NCBI GenBank assembly: GCA_017307375.1
Contig: JAFKFH010000011.1
Coordinates: 62,001-126,000 of the forward strand
Origin: Alphaproteobacteria bacterium
Lineage (GTDB): Bacteria > Pseudomonadota > Alphaproteobacteria > Ferrovibrionales > Ferrovibrionaceae
DNA length: 64,000 nt
Direction of reading: 5' to 3'
Both the position numbers and the translations under genes were made by a program. The notes under the pieces were generated by a model that was given only the letters and a program-made list of their open reading frames with translations, was not told the DNA's origin and made no database searches. Positions 39,980 through 48,837 of this stretch are shown piece by piece; position 1 is the stretch's first letter, and the number at the start of each line of letters is the position of its first letter.

Positions 39980-42900
39980 CTATACGCTGAAGTACTTCGC
40001 CTGCGGATGGTGCAGCACGATCGCCGAGGTCGACTGCTCGGGCTCCAGCTGGAATTCGTCCGACAGGGTGATGCCGACCTTCTCGGCGCCGAGCAGCTTC
40101 AGCAGCTGGGTCTGGTCCTCGAGATTGGGACAGGCCGGATAGCCGAAGCTGTAGCGCGAGCCGCGATAGCCCTGCTTCAGCATCTTTTCCATCTCGCGCG
40201 CATCCTCATGCCCGAAGCCGAGTTCGGCCCGGATGCGCTTGTGGGTATGCTCGGCCAGCGCCTCGGCCAGTTCGACCGACAGGCCGTGCAGGTAGAGATA
40301 ATCCTGGTAGCGATCCGCAGCGAACCATTCGCGCGCCACTTCCGAGGCCCGCTGGCCCATCGTCACCACCTGCAGGCCGCAGACATCCTTCTCGCCCGAT
40401 TCGATCGGCCGGAAGAAATCGGCGATGCAGAGCCCGCCTTCGCGGCGCTGGCGCGGCAGGTTGAAGCGGGCGACTTCCTTGGTGTTGTCCTGCGGGTCGA
40501 ACAGCACCAGCGCGTCGCCGTCGGAATTCGCCGGCCAGTAGCCGTAGGCGGCCTGGGGCTGCAGGATTTCGTCCCGGTAGCAGATGTCGAGGATGCGCTT
40601 CAGGATCGGCTTCAGCTCGGCATCCGCATAGGCGCGGAATTCCTCGATGCTGCGGCCGGCTTTGCGGAAGCCCCAGTGGAACTGGTAGAGCATGACCTCA
40701 TTGAGATAGGGCAGCAGCGCCTTCGGCTCGACCCATTCGATCAGCTTGGCGCCCCAGAACGGCGGCTGCGGCACCGCGGCCTCGGCGGCAAGCTCGGCCC
40801 GGCGCAGCGCGACTTCCTCGTAGTCCACCGGCCGGGTGACCGGCAGGGTCGCGGGCTGGCCCAGCCGCTTCTGGGTCGAGGGCCGCGCCTCGCGCTGGAT
40901 CCCTGCCGCCTTGACGTGATCGTCGAAGCGCCGGGTCATCACCTTGTCCATCAGGTCGAGACCGTCGAAGGCATCGCGGGCATAGGCCACCCGGCCCGAG
41001 CCGTAGGCGCGCACGCAATCTTCCTCGACATAGCGGCGGGTCAGCGCCGCGCCGCCCAGCATGACCGGGATGTCGAGGCCCTGGCGCGTCATCTCCTCCA
41101 GATTCTCGCGCATCACCACGGTCGACTTGACCAGGAGGCCCGACATGCCGATCACGTCGGCCTTGTGCTCGGTCGCGGCCGAGATGATCGTCGCGATCGG
41201 CTGCTTGATGCCGAGATTGACGACCTTGTAGCCGTTGTTGGTCAGGATGATGTCGACCAGGTTCTTGCCGATGTCGTGGACATCGCCCTTGACGGTCGCC
41301 AGCACGATCGTGCCCTTCTGCTGGCCCTCGACCCGCTCCATATGCGGCTCGAGGAAGGAGACGGCGGCCTTCATCGTCTCGGCCGACTGCAGCACGAAGG
41401 GCAGCTGCATCTTGCCGGCACCGAACAACTCGCCGACCACCTTCATGCCGTCGAGCAAGAGGTTGTTGATGATGTCGAGCGGCGAATAGGTCTTCATCGC
41501 GTCGGTCAGGTCGAGGTCGAGGCCCTGACGGTCGCCGTCGACGATACGCAGCTTCAGCCGCTCCTCGACCGTGTCGGGCCGCGCCTTGGCGGCACCGTCA
41601 TTGGCCTTGCGCGTCTCGAACAGTGCGATGAACGCCTGCAGCGGATCGTAGCCCTCGGCCCGGCGGTCGAAGATCAGGTCTTCGGCCACCCGCACCTCCT
41701 CCTCCGGAATCTTGTGCAGCGGCATGATCTTCGACATGTGCGCGATCGCCGAGGTCAGGCCGCGCCGGATCGCATGGTCGAGATAGACCGAGTTCAGCAC
41801 ATGCCGGGCCGCAGCATTGAGGCCGAAGGAGATGTTGGAGAGGCCTAGCATGATGCCGCATTTCGGCATCTCGCGGGCGATCATCTCGATGGCGTCTAGG
41901 GTGGCGACGCCCAGCAGCCGGTCGTCCTCGTTGCCCGTGCAGATCGTGAAGGTCAGCGGATCGAAGATCAGGTCCTCGGGCGGCAGGCCGTGCTGGTTCA
42001 CCGCGAAGTCGTAGAGCCGCTTGGCGATGCGCAGCTTGCCCTCGGCATCCTTGGCCATGCCGACTTCGTCGATGGTCAGCGCGATCACGGCGGTACCGAA
42101 CTTGCGGGCGAGCCGGAGCCGCCTGGCCGCGGGCTCCTCGCCGTCCTCGAAGTTGATCGAGTTGAGCAGCGCCTTGCCGCCATAGAGCTTCAGCGCCGCC
42201 TCGAGCACCGGGTACTCGGTCGAATCGATGACCAGCGGCGCATTGACCGAGCCGCGCATGCGGGTCACCGCCTCGGTCATGTCGGCGATTTCGTCGCGGC
42301 CGACGAAGGCCGTGCACAGGTCGATCGCGTGGCTGCCCTCGCGCACCTGGTCGCGCGCCATGGCGACGCAGGCATCCCATTCGCCGGCATCCTGATGCTG
42401 GCGGAATTTCTTCGAGCCGTTGGCGTTGCAGCGTTCGCCGACCGACAGATAGGCGTTCTCCTGGCGCAGCGCGACCGCACCGTAGAGCGATGCGGCCGAC
42501 GGGATCCACACCGGGTTGCGCGGCCGCGGCCGCGGGCGGAAGCCGTCCGCCGCCACGCGGCGCAGCATCGCGTCGAGCGCGGCGATATGCTGGATGTTGG
42601 TGCCGCAGCAGCCGCCGACCAGGTTGATGCCGTCTTCCAGCACGAACCGCTCCAGCCACTTGGCCATCTCGTCGGCCTGCAGCGGATAGTGGGTCTGGCC
42701 GTCGACCAGTTCGGGCAGGCCGGCATTCGGCTGCACCGAGATCAGCCCTTCCCACGCTTCGCCGAGATACTTGACGTGCTCGGCCATTTCCTGCGGCCCG
42801 GTGGCGCAGTTGAGGCCGAGCGATTCCACGTCCATCGCCTTGATGATCGTCGCCGCGGCCGCGATATCGGTGCCGACCAGCAGGGTGCCGGTGGTCTCGA

Positions 42901-43474
42901 TCGTCACCTGAACCATGATCGGGGGCCGGCCCTCCCGATCGCCCCAGGCGTTCTTGACGCCGTTGATCGCGGCCTTGATCTGCAGCGGGTCCTGGCAGGT
43001 CTCGATCAGGAAGCCGTCGACGCCGCCGGCCAGCAGGCCCTGCGCCTGGATGGTCAGCGCGGCTTCCAGCGTGTCGTACGGAACGTGGCCAAGGCTCGGC
43101 AGCCGGGTGCCGGGACCGATCGAGCCCAGCACGAAACGCTCGCGCCCGTCGCCGCTGAATTCGTCGACCGCCTCACGCGCCAGCTCGGCCGCCCGCTGGT
43201 TGAACCAGAAGGCATCGTCCTGCAGCTCGAATTCGGCCAGGGTCAGCGGCGAGCCGCCGAACGAGTTGGTCTGGACGATGTCGGCGCCGGCCTGGAGATA
43301 GCCGCGATGGATCTCGCGCACGATATCCGGCCGGGTCCGGCAGAGGATCTCGGTGCAGTTTTCCTTGCCCGCGTAGTCGCGCTCGACATCCAGGCTCATC
43401 GCCTGGACACGGCTGCCGGTGCCGCCGTCGCACAGCAGGACTCGTTCCTTCAGGGCCTCGAACAGACGCGACAT
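39980..43474 (-). CDS. metH: Cobalamin-dependent methionine synthase
   Basis: Transfers the methyl group of 5-methyl-tetrahydrofolate to homocysteine through methylcobalamin. The 1164-residue protein is complete: homocysteine domain (1 to about 325, zinc cysteines in GLNCATGP and GGCCGTN), pterin domain (about 345-610), B12 domain (about 640-885) with the cobalamin-binding DVHDIG at 731-736, and the SAM-binding reactivation domain (about 890-1164, with AYGYWPAN and YSFGYPACPNLED). Some alphaproteobacteria split this enzyme into two genes; here it is one. It lies three bases after metF. Confidence 0.97.
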   Translation of the reverse strand: MSRLFEALKERVLLCDGGTGSRVQAMSLDVERDYAGKENCTEILCRTRPDIVREIHRGYLQAGADIVQTNSFGGSPLTLAEFELQDDAFWFNQRAAELAREAVDEFSGDGRERFVLGSIGPGTRLPSLGHVPYDTLEAALTIQAQGLLAGGVDGFLIETCQDPLQIKAAINGVKNAWGDREGRPPIMVQVTIETTGTLLVGTDIAAAATIIKAMDVESLGLNCATGPQEMAEHVKYLGEAWEGLISVQPNAGLPELVDGQTHYPLQADEMAKWLERFVLEDGINLVGGCCGTNIQHIAALDAMLRRVAADGFRPRPRPRNPVWIPSAASLYGAVALRQENAYLSVGERCNANGSKKFRQHQDAGEWDACVAMARDQVREGSHAIDLCTAFVGRDEIADMTEAVTRMRGSVNAPLVIDSTEYPVLEAALKLYGGKALLNSINFEDGEEPAARRLRLARKFGTAVIALTIDEVGMAKDAEGKLRIAKRLYDFAVNQHGLPPEDLIFDPLTFTICTGNEDDRLLGVATLDAIEMIAREMPKCGIMLGLSNISFGLNAAARHVLNSVYLDHAIRRGLTSAIAHMSKIMPLHKIPEEEVRVAEDLIFDRRAEGYDPLQAFIALFETRKANDGAAKARPDTVEERLKLRIVDGDRQGLDLDLTDAMKTYSPLDIINNLLLDGMKVVGELFGAGKMQLPFVLQSAETMKAAVSFLEPHMERVEGQQKGTIVLATVKGDVHDIGKNLVDIILTNNGYKVVNLGIKQPIATIISAATEHKADVIGMSGLLVKSTVVMRENLEEMTRQGLDIPVMLGGAALTRRYVEEDCVRAYGSGRVAYARDAFDGLDLMDKVMTRRFDDHVKAAGIQREARPSTQKRLGQPATLPVTRPVDYEEVALRRAELAAEAAVPQPPFWGAKLIEWVEPKALLPYLNEVMLYQFHWGFRKAGRSIEEFRAYADAELKPILKRILDICYRDEILQPQAAYGYWPANSDGDALVLFDPQDNTKEVARFNLPRQRREGGLCIADFFRPIESGEKDVCGLQVVTMGQRASEVAREWFAADRYQDYLYLHGLSVELAEALAEHTHKRIRAELGFGHEDAREMEKMLKQGYRGSRYSFGYPACPNLEDQTQLLKLLGAEKVGITLSDEFQLEPEQSTSAIVLHHPQAKYFSV

Positions 43475-43477
43475 GGC

Positions 43478-44377
43478 TTACTCCGCGGGAGACAGCGAGG
43501 CCGGAGGACGCACGCCGAGGATATGGCAGATGGCGTAGGTCAGGTCGGCCCGGTTGAGGGTATAGAAATGGAATTCGGACAGGCCCGCGGCCTGGAGGCG
43601 GCGGCACTGCTCGGCCGCCACCGTCGCCGCGACCATCTTCCGGGTCTCGGCATCGTGGTCGAGTCCGTCGAACAGGTCGGCAAGCCACGAGGGAACGCTG
43701 GCGCCGCAGGCGGCCGAGAAGCGGCGAACCTGCTGGAAGTTGGTGACCGGCAGGATCCCCGGCACGATCGGCACGGTGATGCCGGCCGAGCGCGCGCGGT
43801 CGAGGAAGCGCAGGAATGTCTCGGTATCGAAGAAATACTGGCTGATCGCCCGGGTCGCGCCGGCATCGATCTTGCGCTTGAGATGCTCGAGCTCGGTGCG
43901 GCTCGACCGCGAATCGGGATGCAGTTCGGGGTAGCAGCCGACCGAGATGTCGAAGCCGGCGACCTTCTTCAGCCCGGCAACCAGTTCCGTCGAATTGGCG
44001 TAGCCCTGCGGGTGCGGCACGAATCGTCCCTGGCCTTCCGGCGCGTCGCCGCGCAAGGCCACGATATGGCGGATACCGGCTTCCCAGTAGCCGCGGGCGA
44101 CATCGTCGACCTCGGCCCGGGAGGCGCCGACGCAGGTCAGATGGGCGGCGGGGTCGAGGTCGGTTTCGCGCCGGATGCGGGTGACCAGCGCGTGGGTCCG
44201 CTCGCGCGTCGAGCCGCCGGCGCCATAGGTGACCGAGACGAAGCGCGGCTTCAGCGGCGCCAGGCGCTGCACGCTGCGCCACAGGCTTTCTTCCATCTCC
44301 TCGGTCTTGGGCGGGAAGAACTCGAACGAAATGGCGAGCGGGCCGCCCATCGGGGTGAAGGCGATCGGGCTGGTCAT
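43478..44377 (-). CDS. metF: Methylenetetrahydrofolate reductase
   Basis: FAD-dependent reductase that makes the 5-methyl-tetrahydrofolate used by MetH, encoded next to it. The 299-residue protein starts MTSPIAFTPMGGPLAISFEF and shows FEFFPPKTEEMEESLW, VTYGAGGSTRERTH and the ALRGD loop of the family. The ATG at 44377 overlaps the stop of the ArsR-type regulator gene by 4 bases. Confidence 0.96.
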   Translation of the reverse strand: MTSPIAFTPMGGPLAISFEFFPPKTEEMEESLWRSVQRLAPLKPRFVSVTYGAGGSTRERTHALVTRIRRETDLDPAAHLTCVGASRAEVDDVARGYWEAGIRHIVALRGDAPEGQGRFVPHPQGYANSTELVAGLKKVAGFDISVGCYPELHPDSRSSRTELEHLKRKIDAGATRAISQYFFDTETFLRFLDRARSAGITVPIVPGILPVTNFQQVRRFSAACGASVPSWLADLFDGLDHDAETRKMVAATVAAEQCRRLQAAGLSEFHFYTLNRADLTYAICHILGVRPPASLSPAE

Positions 44378-45336
44378 CGGGTCGCGTCCTCGCGTTGCAC
44401 GGCAGGCCAGAGGCCGACGGTGAGCTTGCCGCCGGCCAGATGCTGGGGAAGCGCGGGCTCGAGGCCCGCGGCGCGGAACCAGCCGGCCACCTCGCCGTCG
44501 GCAAAGCCGAGGCGCCGGTGGGCATGCTGTTCGCGCAGGAATTCGAGGTCGTGAGGCGCAAAGTCGACGACGACCAGCCGGCCGGCCGGCTTCAGCACCC
44601 GCGCCGCCTCGGCGATGGCCGCTGCCGGGTCGGTCGCGAAATGCAGCACCTGGTGCACCACGATGGCATCGGCCGAGCGTGGCGGGCACGGCAGATGGTA
44701 CATGTCGCCGTGCCGGACCTGGCAGTTGCGGGCGCCCTGGCGTTCGAGATTGGCGCGGGCGAGCTTGAGCATCTCGTGGCTCATGTCGACGCCGAGGCCC
44801 CGGGCGATTCGATCGGCGAACAGGGCCAGGATGCGGCCGGTACCGGTCCCGATATCGACCAGGTCGCCGATCTCGGCCGGGCCGAACAAGGCGACCAGCG
44901 CCTGCTCGACCTCCCGCTCATCGACATAGAGCGAGCGGATTTCGTTCCACCGTTCGGCATTGGCGCGAAAATAGGCCGCCGCCTCCTCGGCCCGGGCGGC
45001 CTTGACCTGGACCAGCCGCTCGCGGTCGCGCCCCAGGGTCGCATCGTCGCGCGGCATCAGATCGTTGAGGGTCCGCGCGAGTCGCGCCCCCGCCCCTTCC
45101 TGGGCGAGGCGGTAGAAGGCCCAAGCCCCTTCCGGCAGGCGTTCGAGCAACCCGGCCTCGACCATCAGCTTGAGGTGGCGGGATACGCGCGGCTGGCTCT
45201 GGCCAAGGATCTGGGTGAGTTCGGAAACCGTCAGCTCGCCCTCGGCCAGCAGGGCCATCAGGCGGATTCGCGTTGCCTCGCCGGCGGCACGGAGGCCGGC
45301 GGTCAGGCTGTCGACGGTGGCGGGCAGATCGTCCAT
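44374..45336 (-). CDS. ArsR-type regulator fused to a SAM-dependent methyltransferase domain
   Basis: A 320-residue two-domain protein: an ArsR winged helix at about residues 1-95 (ELTQILGQSQPRVSRHLKL) and a class I methyltransferase-like domain with the SAM loop VDIGTGTGR at 160-168. It heads the metF-metH operon with 4-base overlap. Fusions of this type beside methionine genes are known in Proteobacteria and are thought to sense SAM or S-adenosylhomocysteine, so autoregulated control of methionine synthesis is likely. I see no metal-binding cysteine pair of arsenic-type ArsR. Two overlapping palindromes directly before the start are candidate operators. Confidence 0.88.
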   Translation of the reverse strand: MDDLPATVDSLTAGLRAAGEATRIRLMALLAEGELTVSELTQILGQSQPRVSRHLKLMVEAGLLERLPEGAWAFYRLAQEGAGARLARTLNDLMPRDDATLGRDRERLVQVKAARAEEAAAYFRANAERWNEIRSLYVDEREVEQALVALFGPAEIGDLVDIGTGTGRILALFADRIARGLGVDMSHEMLKLARANLERQGARNCQVRHGDMYHLPCPPRSADAIVVHQVLHFATDPAAAIAEAARVLKPAGRLVVVDFAPHDLEFLREQHAHRRLGFADGEVAGWFRAAGLEPALPQHLAGGKLTVGLWPAVQREDATR

Positions 45337-45342
45337 GCCGTC

Positions 45343-45363
45343 GATATAAACATATCCTTATGT
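45343..45363. promoter_or_regulatory. Palindromic operator candidates of the metFH operon
   Basis: Seven bases upstream of the regulator's ATG lie two overlapping inverted repeats: GATAT-AAAC-ATATC (45343-45356) and ACATA-TCCT-TATGT (45350-45363). Both are perfect over 5-bp arms. TATACA (45372-45367) on the coding strand is a possible -10. The position in the leader is what one expects for ArsR-type autorepression. Confidence 0.55.
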
Positions 45364-45380
45364 CTTTGTATAGCCGTGCA

Positions 45381-45806
45381 TCACCCCGCCGATGGCGTCA
45401 GCATGTCCGCCAGCGCCGCCATATCGCCCTGCGCCGCCGTGGCGGCGGCGGCCTCCACCGCCCGGAATCGCCGGATGACCTCACGCCCGAAATCGGTCAG
45501 CCCCGCCCCGCCGCCCCGGCTTCCACCACGTTGCGAGGCGACCAGCGGTTCGCGGAAGCAGCGATTCAGGTCGTCCACCAGCAGCCAGGACCGGCGATAG
45601 GACATTTCGAGCTGGCGACCCGCCGCGGAAATCGAGCCGGTGCGGTCGATCTCCTCCAACAGGCGGATCTTGCCCGGACCGATGGCGCCACGCCCGCCGA
45701 AATCGACCCGCAATACCAGTTTACCGTGGTCAGGACCGCCAGCCGATGGTCGCGGCTGGGTAGGCATGGTGACCCCGCGCCGTCCGGTCGACATCTGTTC
45801 CGCCAT
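45381..45806 (-). CDS. ModE-like winged helix-turn-helix protein
   Basis: A 141-residue protein with the LysR-like N-terminal HTH of ModE (GPGKIRLLEEIDRTGSISAAGRQLEMSYRRSW, residues 42-75). The molybdate-binding C-terminal half of E. coli ModE is absent, so it may bind DNA constitutively or sense something else. GGAGTG precedes the ATG. It lies upstream of the metFH operon on the same strand with a 44-base gap; no molybdenum genes are nearby. A later ATG at 45767 is an alternative start. Confidence 0.75.
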   Translation of the reverse strand: MAEQMSTGRRGVTMPTQPRPSAGGPDHGKLVLRVDFGGRGAIGPGKIRLLEEIDRTGSISAAGRQLEMSYRRSWLLVDDLNRCFREPLVASQRGGSRGGGAGLTDFGREVIRRFRAVEAAAATAAQGDMAALADMLTPSAG

Positions 45807-46188
45807 TAATCACTCCAATCATCCCGGCCTGACCCGACAAAAGTCCGATAATCGTTGCGGGACCACGGCATAGCTCGCCTTTCGACAATCTCTATGCTAA
45901 GTGATCCTGGGCAGGTTCGCCACGGCAGCGCGACGGCGAAAAGGCGTCGTTCGCCGCTGGCGGGAACGAATTGCTGGCGCGCGGGGTTCGAGGCATCATG
46001 ACCTGTCGGTCGATGCCCAGGCCCGGCGAGCCGTATTCGTTACGGGCCTTGCATCGCGGTGGTGGCCGGGGTGGCGGGGTCTGGGCGAACCAGACGGTCT
46101 TTGGGGTGCAGGTGGCATTGGCATGCTTAAGTCGATCATGAACGTTTCCGCTGCCTCCGGGCAGGCCGGGGCCGGGAACGTCGGGGGA
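45807..46188. other. Gap between the ModE-like gene and mlaA
   Basis: About 380 bases with no supported gene (316 if mlaA starts at 46123). It must hold the divergent promoters of the ModE-like gene and of mlaA. TATGCT at 45893-45898 is a possible -10 for mlaA, but I could not pair it with a convincing -35. The stretch 45905-46120 is GC-rich and could be coding, but no family is recognisable. Confidence 0.4.
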
Positions 46189-46941
46189 ATGTTGCGGCGC
46201 CTTGCGGCGACGCTGCTGATCGGCGCGGCACTCGCCGGCTGTGCCTCCAAACCGCCGGCGAACGATCCCGAGGCGCTCGCCATCTACCGCGAGAACAATG
46301 ATCCGGTCGAACCGCTGAACCGGGCTGTGCTCGGGGTGAACGAGGGCCTGGAGTTCTGGATCCTGCGGCCCCTGGCCGTGACCTATCGCGACCTGGTGCC
46401 CAATCTGGTCCAGCGCATGGTGTCGAACTTCCTCGACAACCTGACCCAGCCGCTCTACGCGATCAACGCCGCGTTGCAGGGCAACGGCAAGGGTACCGGC
46501 AACGCGCTCGGCCGCTTCGTGATCAATTCGACAGTGGGTCTCGCGGGGCTGTTCGACGTGGTGCCGGAAGTGCCAAACGTCAAATACGATTTCGGTGCGA
46601 CGCTGGCCAAGTATGGCGTCGAGCCCGGTCCCTACCTTGTCCTCCCCGTGCTCGGCCCGTACTCGCTTCGCGACGGCGGCGGGCTGCTGATCGACGGCTT
46701 CATGGATCCGGTCGGCTGGGTCTTCGAAGCCCGCGGCGTGCCCTCGACCATCGGGATCAACAACGCGACCTGGGCGATCGGCCTGTCCAAGGCCTTCACC
46801 GGATACGCGTCCAACATGCAGACCATCGACGAGCTGCGGAACAATTCGCTCGATTTCTACGCTACGTTGCGCAGCGCCCAGCGCCAGCGCCGGGCCGAGC
46901 AGCTGCGGACGATGGGCATCACGCCGGACAAGTCGAACTGA
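46189..46941 (+). CDS. mlaA: Outer-membrane lipoprotein MlaA (VacJ)
   Basis: Outer-membrane component that removes mislocated phospholipids from the outer leaflet. From the ATG at 46189 the protein has 250 residues and begins with a textbook lipoprotein signal (MLRRLAATLLIGAALAGC, lipidation at Cys18). The body matches MlaA (NDPVEPLNRAVLGVNEGLE, NFLDNLTQPLYAINAALQG, GPYLVLPVLGPYSLRDG). An upstream ATG at 46123 has a better ribosome site (AGGTGG) and would add 22 residues before the signal; I prefer the shorter form because of the signal peptide. Confidence 0.93.
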   Translation: MLRRLAATLLIGAALAGCASKPPANDPEALAIYRENNDPVEPLNRAVLGVNEGLEFWILRPLAVTYRDLVPNLVQRMVSNFLDNLTQPLYAINAALQGNGKGTGNALGRFVINSTVGLAGLFDVVPEVPNVKYDFGATLAKYGVEPGPYLVLPVLGPYSLRDGGGLLIDGFMDPVGWVFEARGVPSTIGINNATWAIGLSKAFTGYASNMQTIDELRNNSLDFYATLRSAQRQRRAEQLRTMGITPDKSN

Positions 46942-46979
46942 CCGCCGGCGTTCTCCAGCAACAGCGTGCGAGACGATCA

Positions 46980-47597
46980 ATGCGTTTAGCCAGAAGAACG
47001 ACCTTTGCCCTTGTCGCGATGCTGGCACTGGGTTTCGGCCTTGCCGCGCCTGCCATGGCGGCAAGCCCCCAGGCTGCGACGAGCTTCATCAAGACGTTGG
47101 GCGCGGAAGCGATCTCGGTACTGGCCGACAAGTCGAAGACCCCGGCCGACCGCGAGGCCGCATTCCGCACGCTGTTCACGCAGAGCTTCGACATCGACGC
47201 GATCAGCCAGTTCGTGCTGGGCCGCTACTGGCGCACCGCGACGGACGCCCAGCGTGCCGAATACCAGAAGCTGTTCCAGGAATTCATCGTCTCGTCCTAC
47301 GCCGCCAAGCTCGGCCAGTATTCCGGCGAGAAGTTCACGGTCCGCGATGGACGCAACGATCCAGACGGCACCAGCGTCGTGCCGTCGCAGGTCGAACGGA
47401 CCGACGGCGGCCCCCCTGTGCGCATCGAGTGGCGGCTGACCGGGCCAGACAACGCCCCGAAGATCATCGACGTCGTCGTCGAAGGTGTATCGATGGCGGT
47501 CACCCACCGCAGTGATTTCGGCAGCATCATCCAGAACAACGGCGGCAAGGTCGAGGCCTTGCTCACGTCGCTGAAGAAGCGGTCCGGCCAGGGCTGA
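46980..47597 (+). CDS. mlaC: Periplasmic phospholipid-binding protein MlaC
   Basis: Shuttles phospholipids through the periplasm between MlaA and the inner-membrane MlaFEDB complex. The 205-residue protein has a cleavable signal peptide (about residues 1-27, ending APAMAA) and the MlaC (Ttg2D) domain (FRTLFTQSFDIDAISQFVLG, VVEGVSMAVTHRSDF). It follows mlaA by 38 bases. The inner-membrane complex genes are not in the window. Confidence 0.92.
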   Translation: MRLARRTTFALVAMLALGFGLAAPAMAASPQAATSFIKTLGAEAISVLADKSKTPADREAAFRTLFTQSFDIDAISQFVLGRYWRTATDAQRAEYQKLFQEFIVSSYAAKLGQYSGEKFTVRDGRNDPDGTSVVPSQVERTDGGPPVRIEWRLTGPDNAPKIIDVVVEGVSMAVTHRSDFGSIIQNNGGKVEALLTSLKKRSGQG

Positions 47598-47623
47598 CAC
47601 GCTGGTCGGCAGCAGGTTATCAA

Positions 47624-47654
47624 GGGCGGCTCGATCGAGCCGCCCTTTTCGTTT
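47624..47654 (+). terminator. Rho-independent terminator after mlaC
   Basis: A perfect inverted repeat with 11-bp arms (GGGCGGCTCGA at 47624-47634 and its complement to 47645) is followed by TTTTCGTTT. It ends the mla transcript in front of the convergent oxidoreductase gene, whose stop lies right behind it. Confidence 0.9.
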
Positions 47655-48826
47655 CAGATGATGTTGAGTTCGCGCAGCGGGCGGTTTTCCAGCACCCGCC
47701 CAAACGACAGCGGCGTCAGATCGAGGCTGCGATAGCCGCCATGGACGATCAGTTCGGCGATGCCGCGGCCGACCGCCGGCGACTGTTGCAGGCCGTGACC
47801 GGAAAACCCGTTCGCAAAGACCAGGTTGTCGACATCGGGATGAAGCCCGAGGATCGCGTTGTGATCGAAGGTGTTCATCTCGTAGTGGCCCGCCCAGGCG
47901 TTCACCACCTTCAGTGCCTCGAACGCGGGCACGCGGGTTGCCAGCGCCGGCCACATCACCTCCTCGAACAGGTGATGGTCGACGTCGAGCTCGAAACGCT
48001 CGGGATCTTCTTCCTCGGGCGGTGCCATGCCGGCAATGAAGTACTCGCCTTCCGGCCGGAACCAGATGCCCGAAATGTCGATGACCAACGGGCAATCGGC
48101 CAACTGGCGGCGGCAATCCATGACGAACACGCTGCGCCGGCGGGCCTCGACCGGCAGGGCGATTCCCGCCATGGCGGCGACGGCACGGGCGTGCGGACCG
48201 CCGGCATTGACGACATGGCCGCAGGCGAGACGCCGGCCGTCCTTCAACGTGACGGCCGCGATGCGGCGGCCATGCCGCTCCATCGCCACGGCCTCGCCAT
48301 GGATATAGGTGACGCCCAGCGCACGCGCCTTGGCGCGAAAGGCCTGCATCACCGAATAGCCGTCGAACCAGCCTTCGCCGGACAGGCCGAGCGACGCGGC
48401 GGCAATACCCTCGGCGCTGATCCACGGAAAGCGCTCGACCAGGGCGGCGGGATCGAGCAGCGCGACCTCGACTCCCTCGGCCCGCTGGATGCGATGGTTT
48501 TCCTGCAGCACCGGCAGGCCCTCGGGGCTGGCGAGATAGAGATAGCCGGGTTCGCGCAGGCCGATTTCGGGTACGCTGCCGTCCACCGCCAGATGGGTGC
48601 CGATCTCGCGCAGGAACGAAATCCCATAAGCCGAGATGGCGATGTTCACCGCGGTGGAGAATTGCTGGCGGATCGACGACGCCGACAGCGCCGACGATGC
48701 GGTGCGATAGGTCGGATCGCGCTCGACGACCGCGACCTTGCCGCCGAAGCCCGGGTCCCGGGCCAGGAAATAGGCGATGGCGCTGCCGATCACGCCGCCG
48801 CCGATGATCACGACATCGTAGTCCAT
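47654..48826 (-). CDS. FAD-dependent amine/amino-acid oxidoreductase (DAO family), possible pipecolate oxidase
   Basis: Flavoenzyme of 390 residues with the N-terminal FAD loop IIGGGVIGSAIAYFLA and the C-terminal DAO segment NGFSGHGLQQSPAVGRGIAELI. I chose the ATG at 48826 because AAGGAG lies seven bases before it; an ATG at 48832 is too close to that site. It ends an operon of lysine/pipecolate breakdown enzymes, so oxidation of L-pipecolate to piperideine-6-carboxylate (AmaA role) is the best guess; sarcosine- or glycerol-type substrates cannot be excluded. Confidence 0.72.
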   Translation of the reverse strand: MDYDVVIIGGGVIGSAIAYFLARDPGFGGKVAVVERDPTYRTASSALSASSIRQQFSTAVNIAISAYGISFLREIGTHLAVDGSVPEIGLREPGYLYLASPEGLPVLQENHRIQRAEGVEVALLDPAALVERFPWISAEGIAAASLGLSGEGWFDGYSVMQAFRAKARALGVTYIHGEAVAMERHGRRIAAVTLKDGRRLACGHVVNAGGPHARAVAAMAGIALPVEARRRSVFVMDCRRQLADCPLVIDISGIWFRPEGEYFIAGMAPPEEEDPERFELDVDHHLFEEVMWPALATRVPAFEALKVVNAWAGHYEMNTFDHNAILGLHPDVDNLVFANGFSGHGLQQSPAVGRGIAELIVHGGYRSLDLTPLSFGRVLENRPLRELNII

Positions 48827-48837
48827 CGCCATACTCC

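Noticed and set aside
45337-45380. SAM or cobalamin riboswitch in front of the metFH operon
   Set aside because: The leader between the ModE-like gene and the regulator start is only 44 bases, too short for these riboswitches; palindromes suit a protein operator better.
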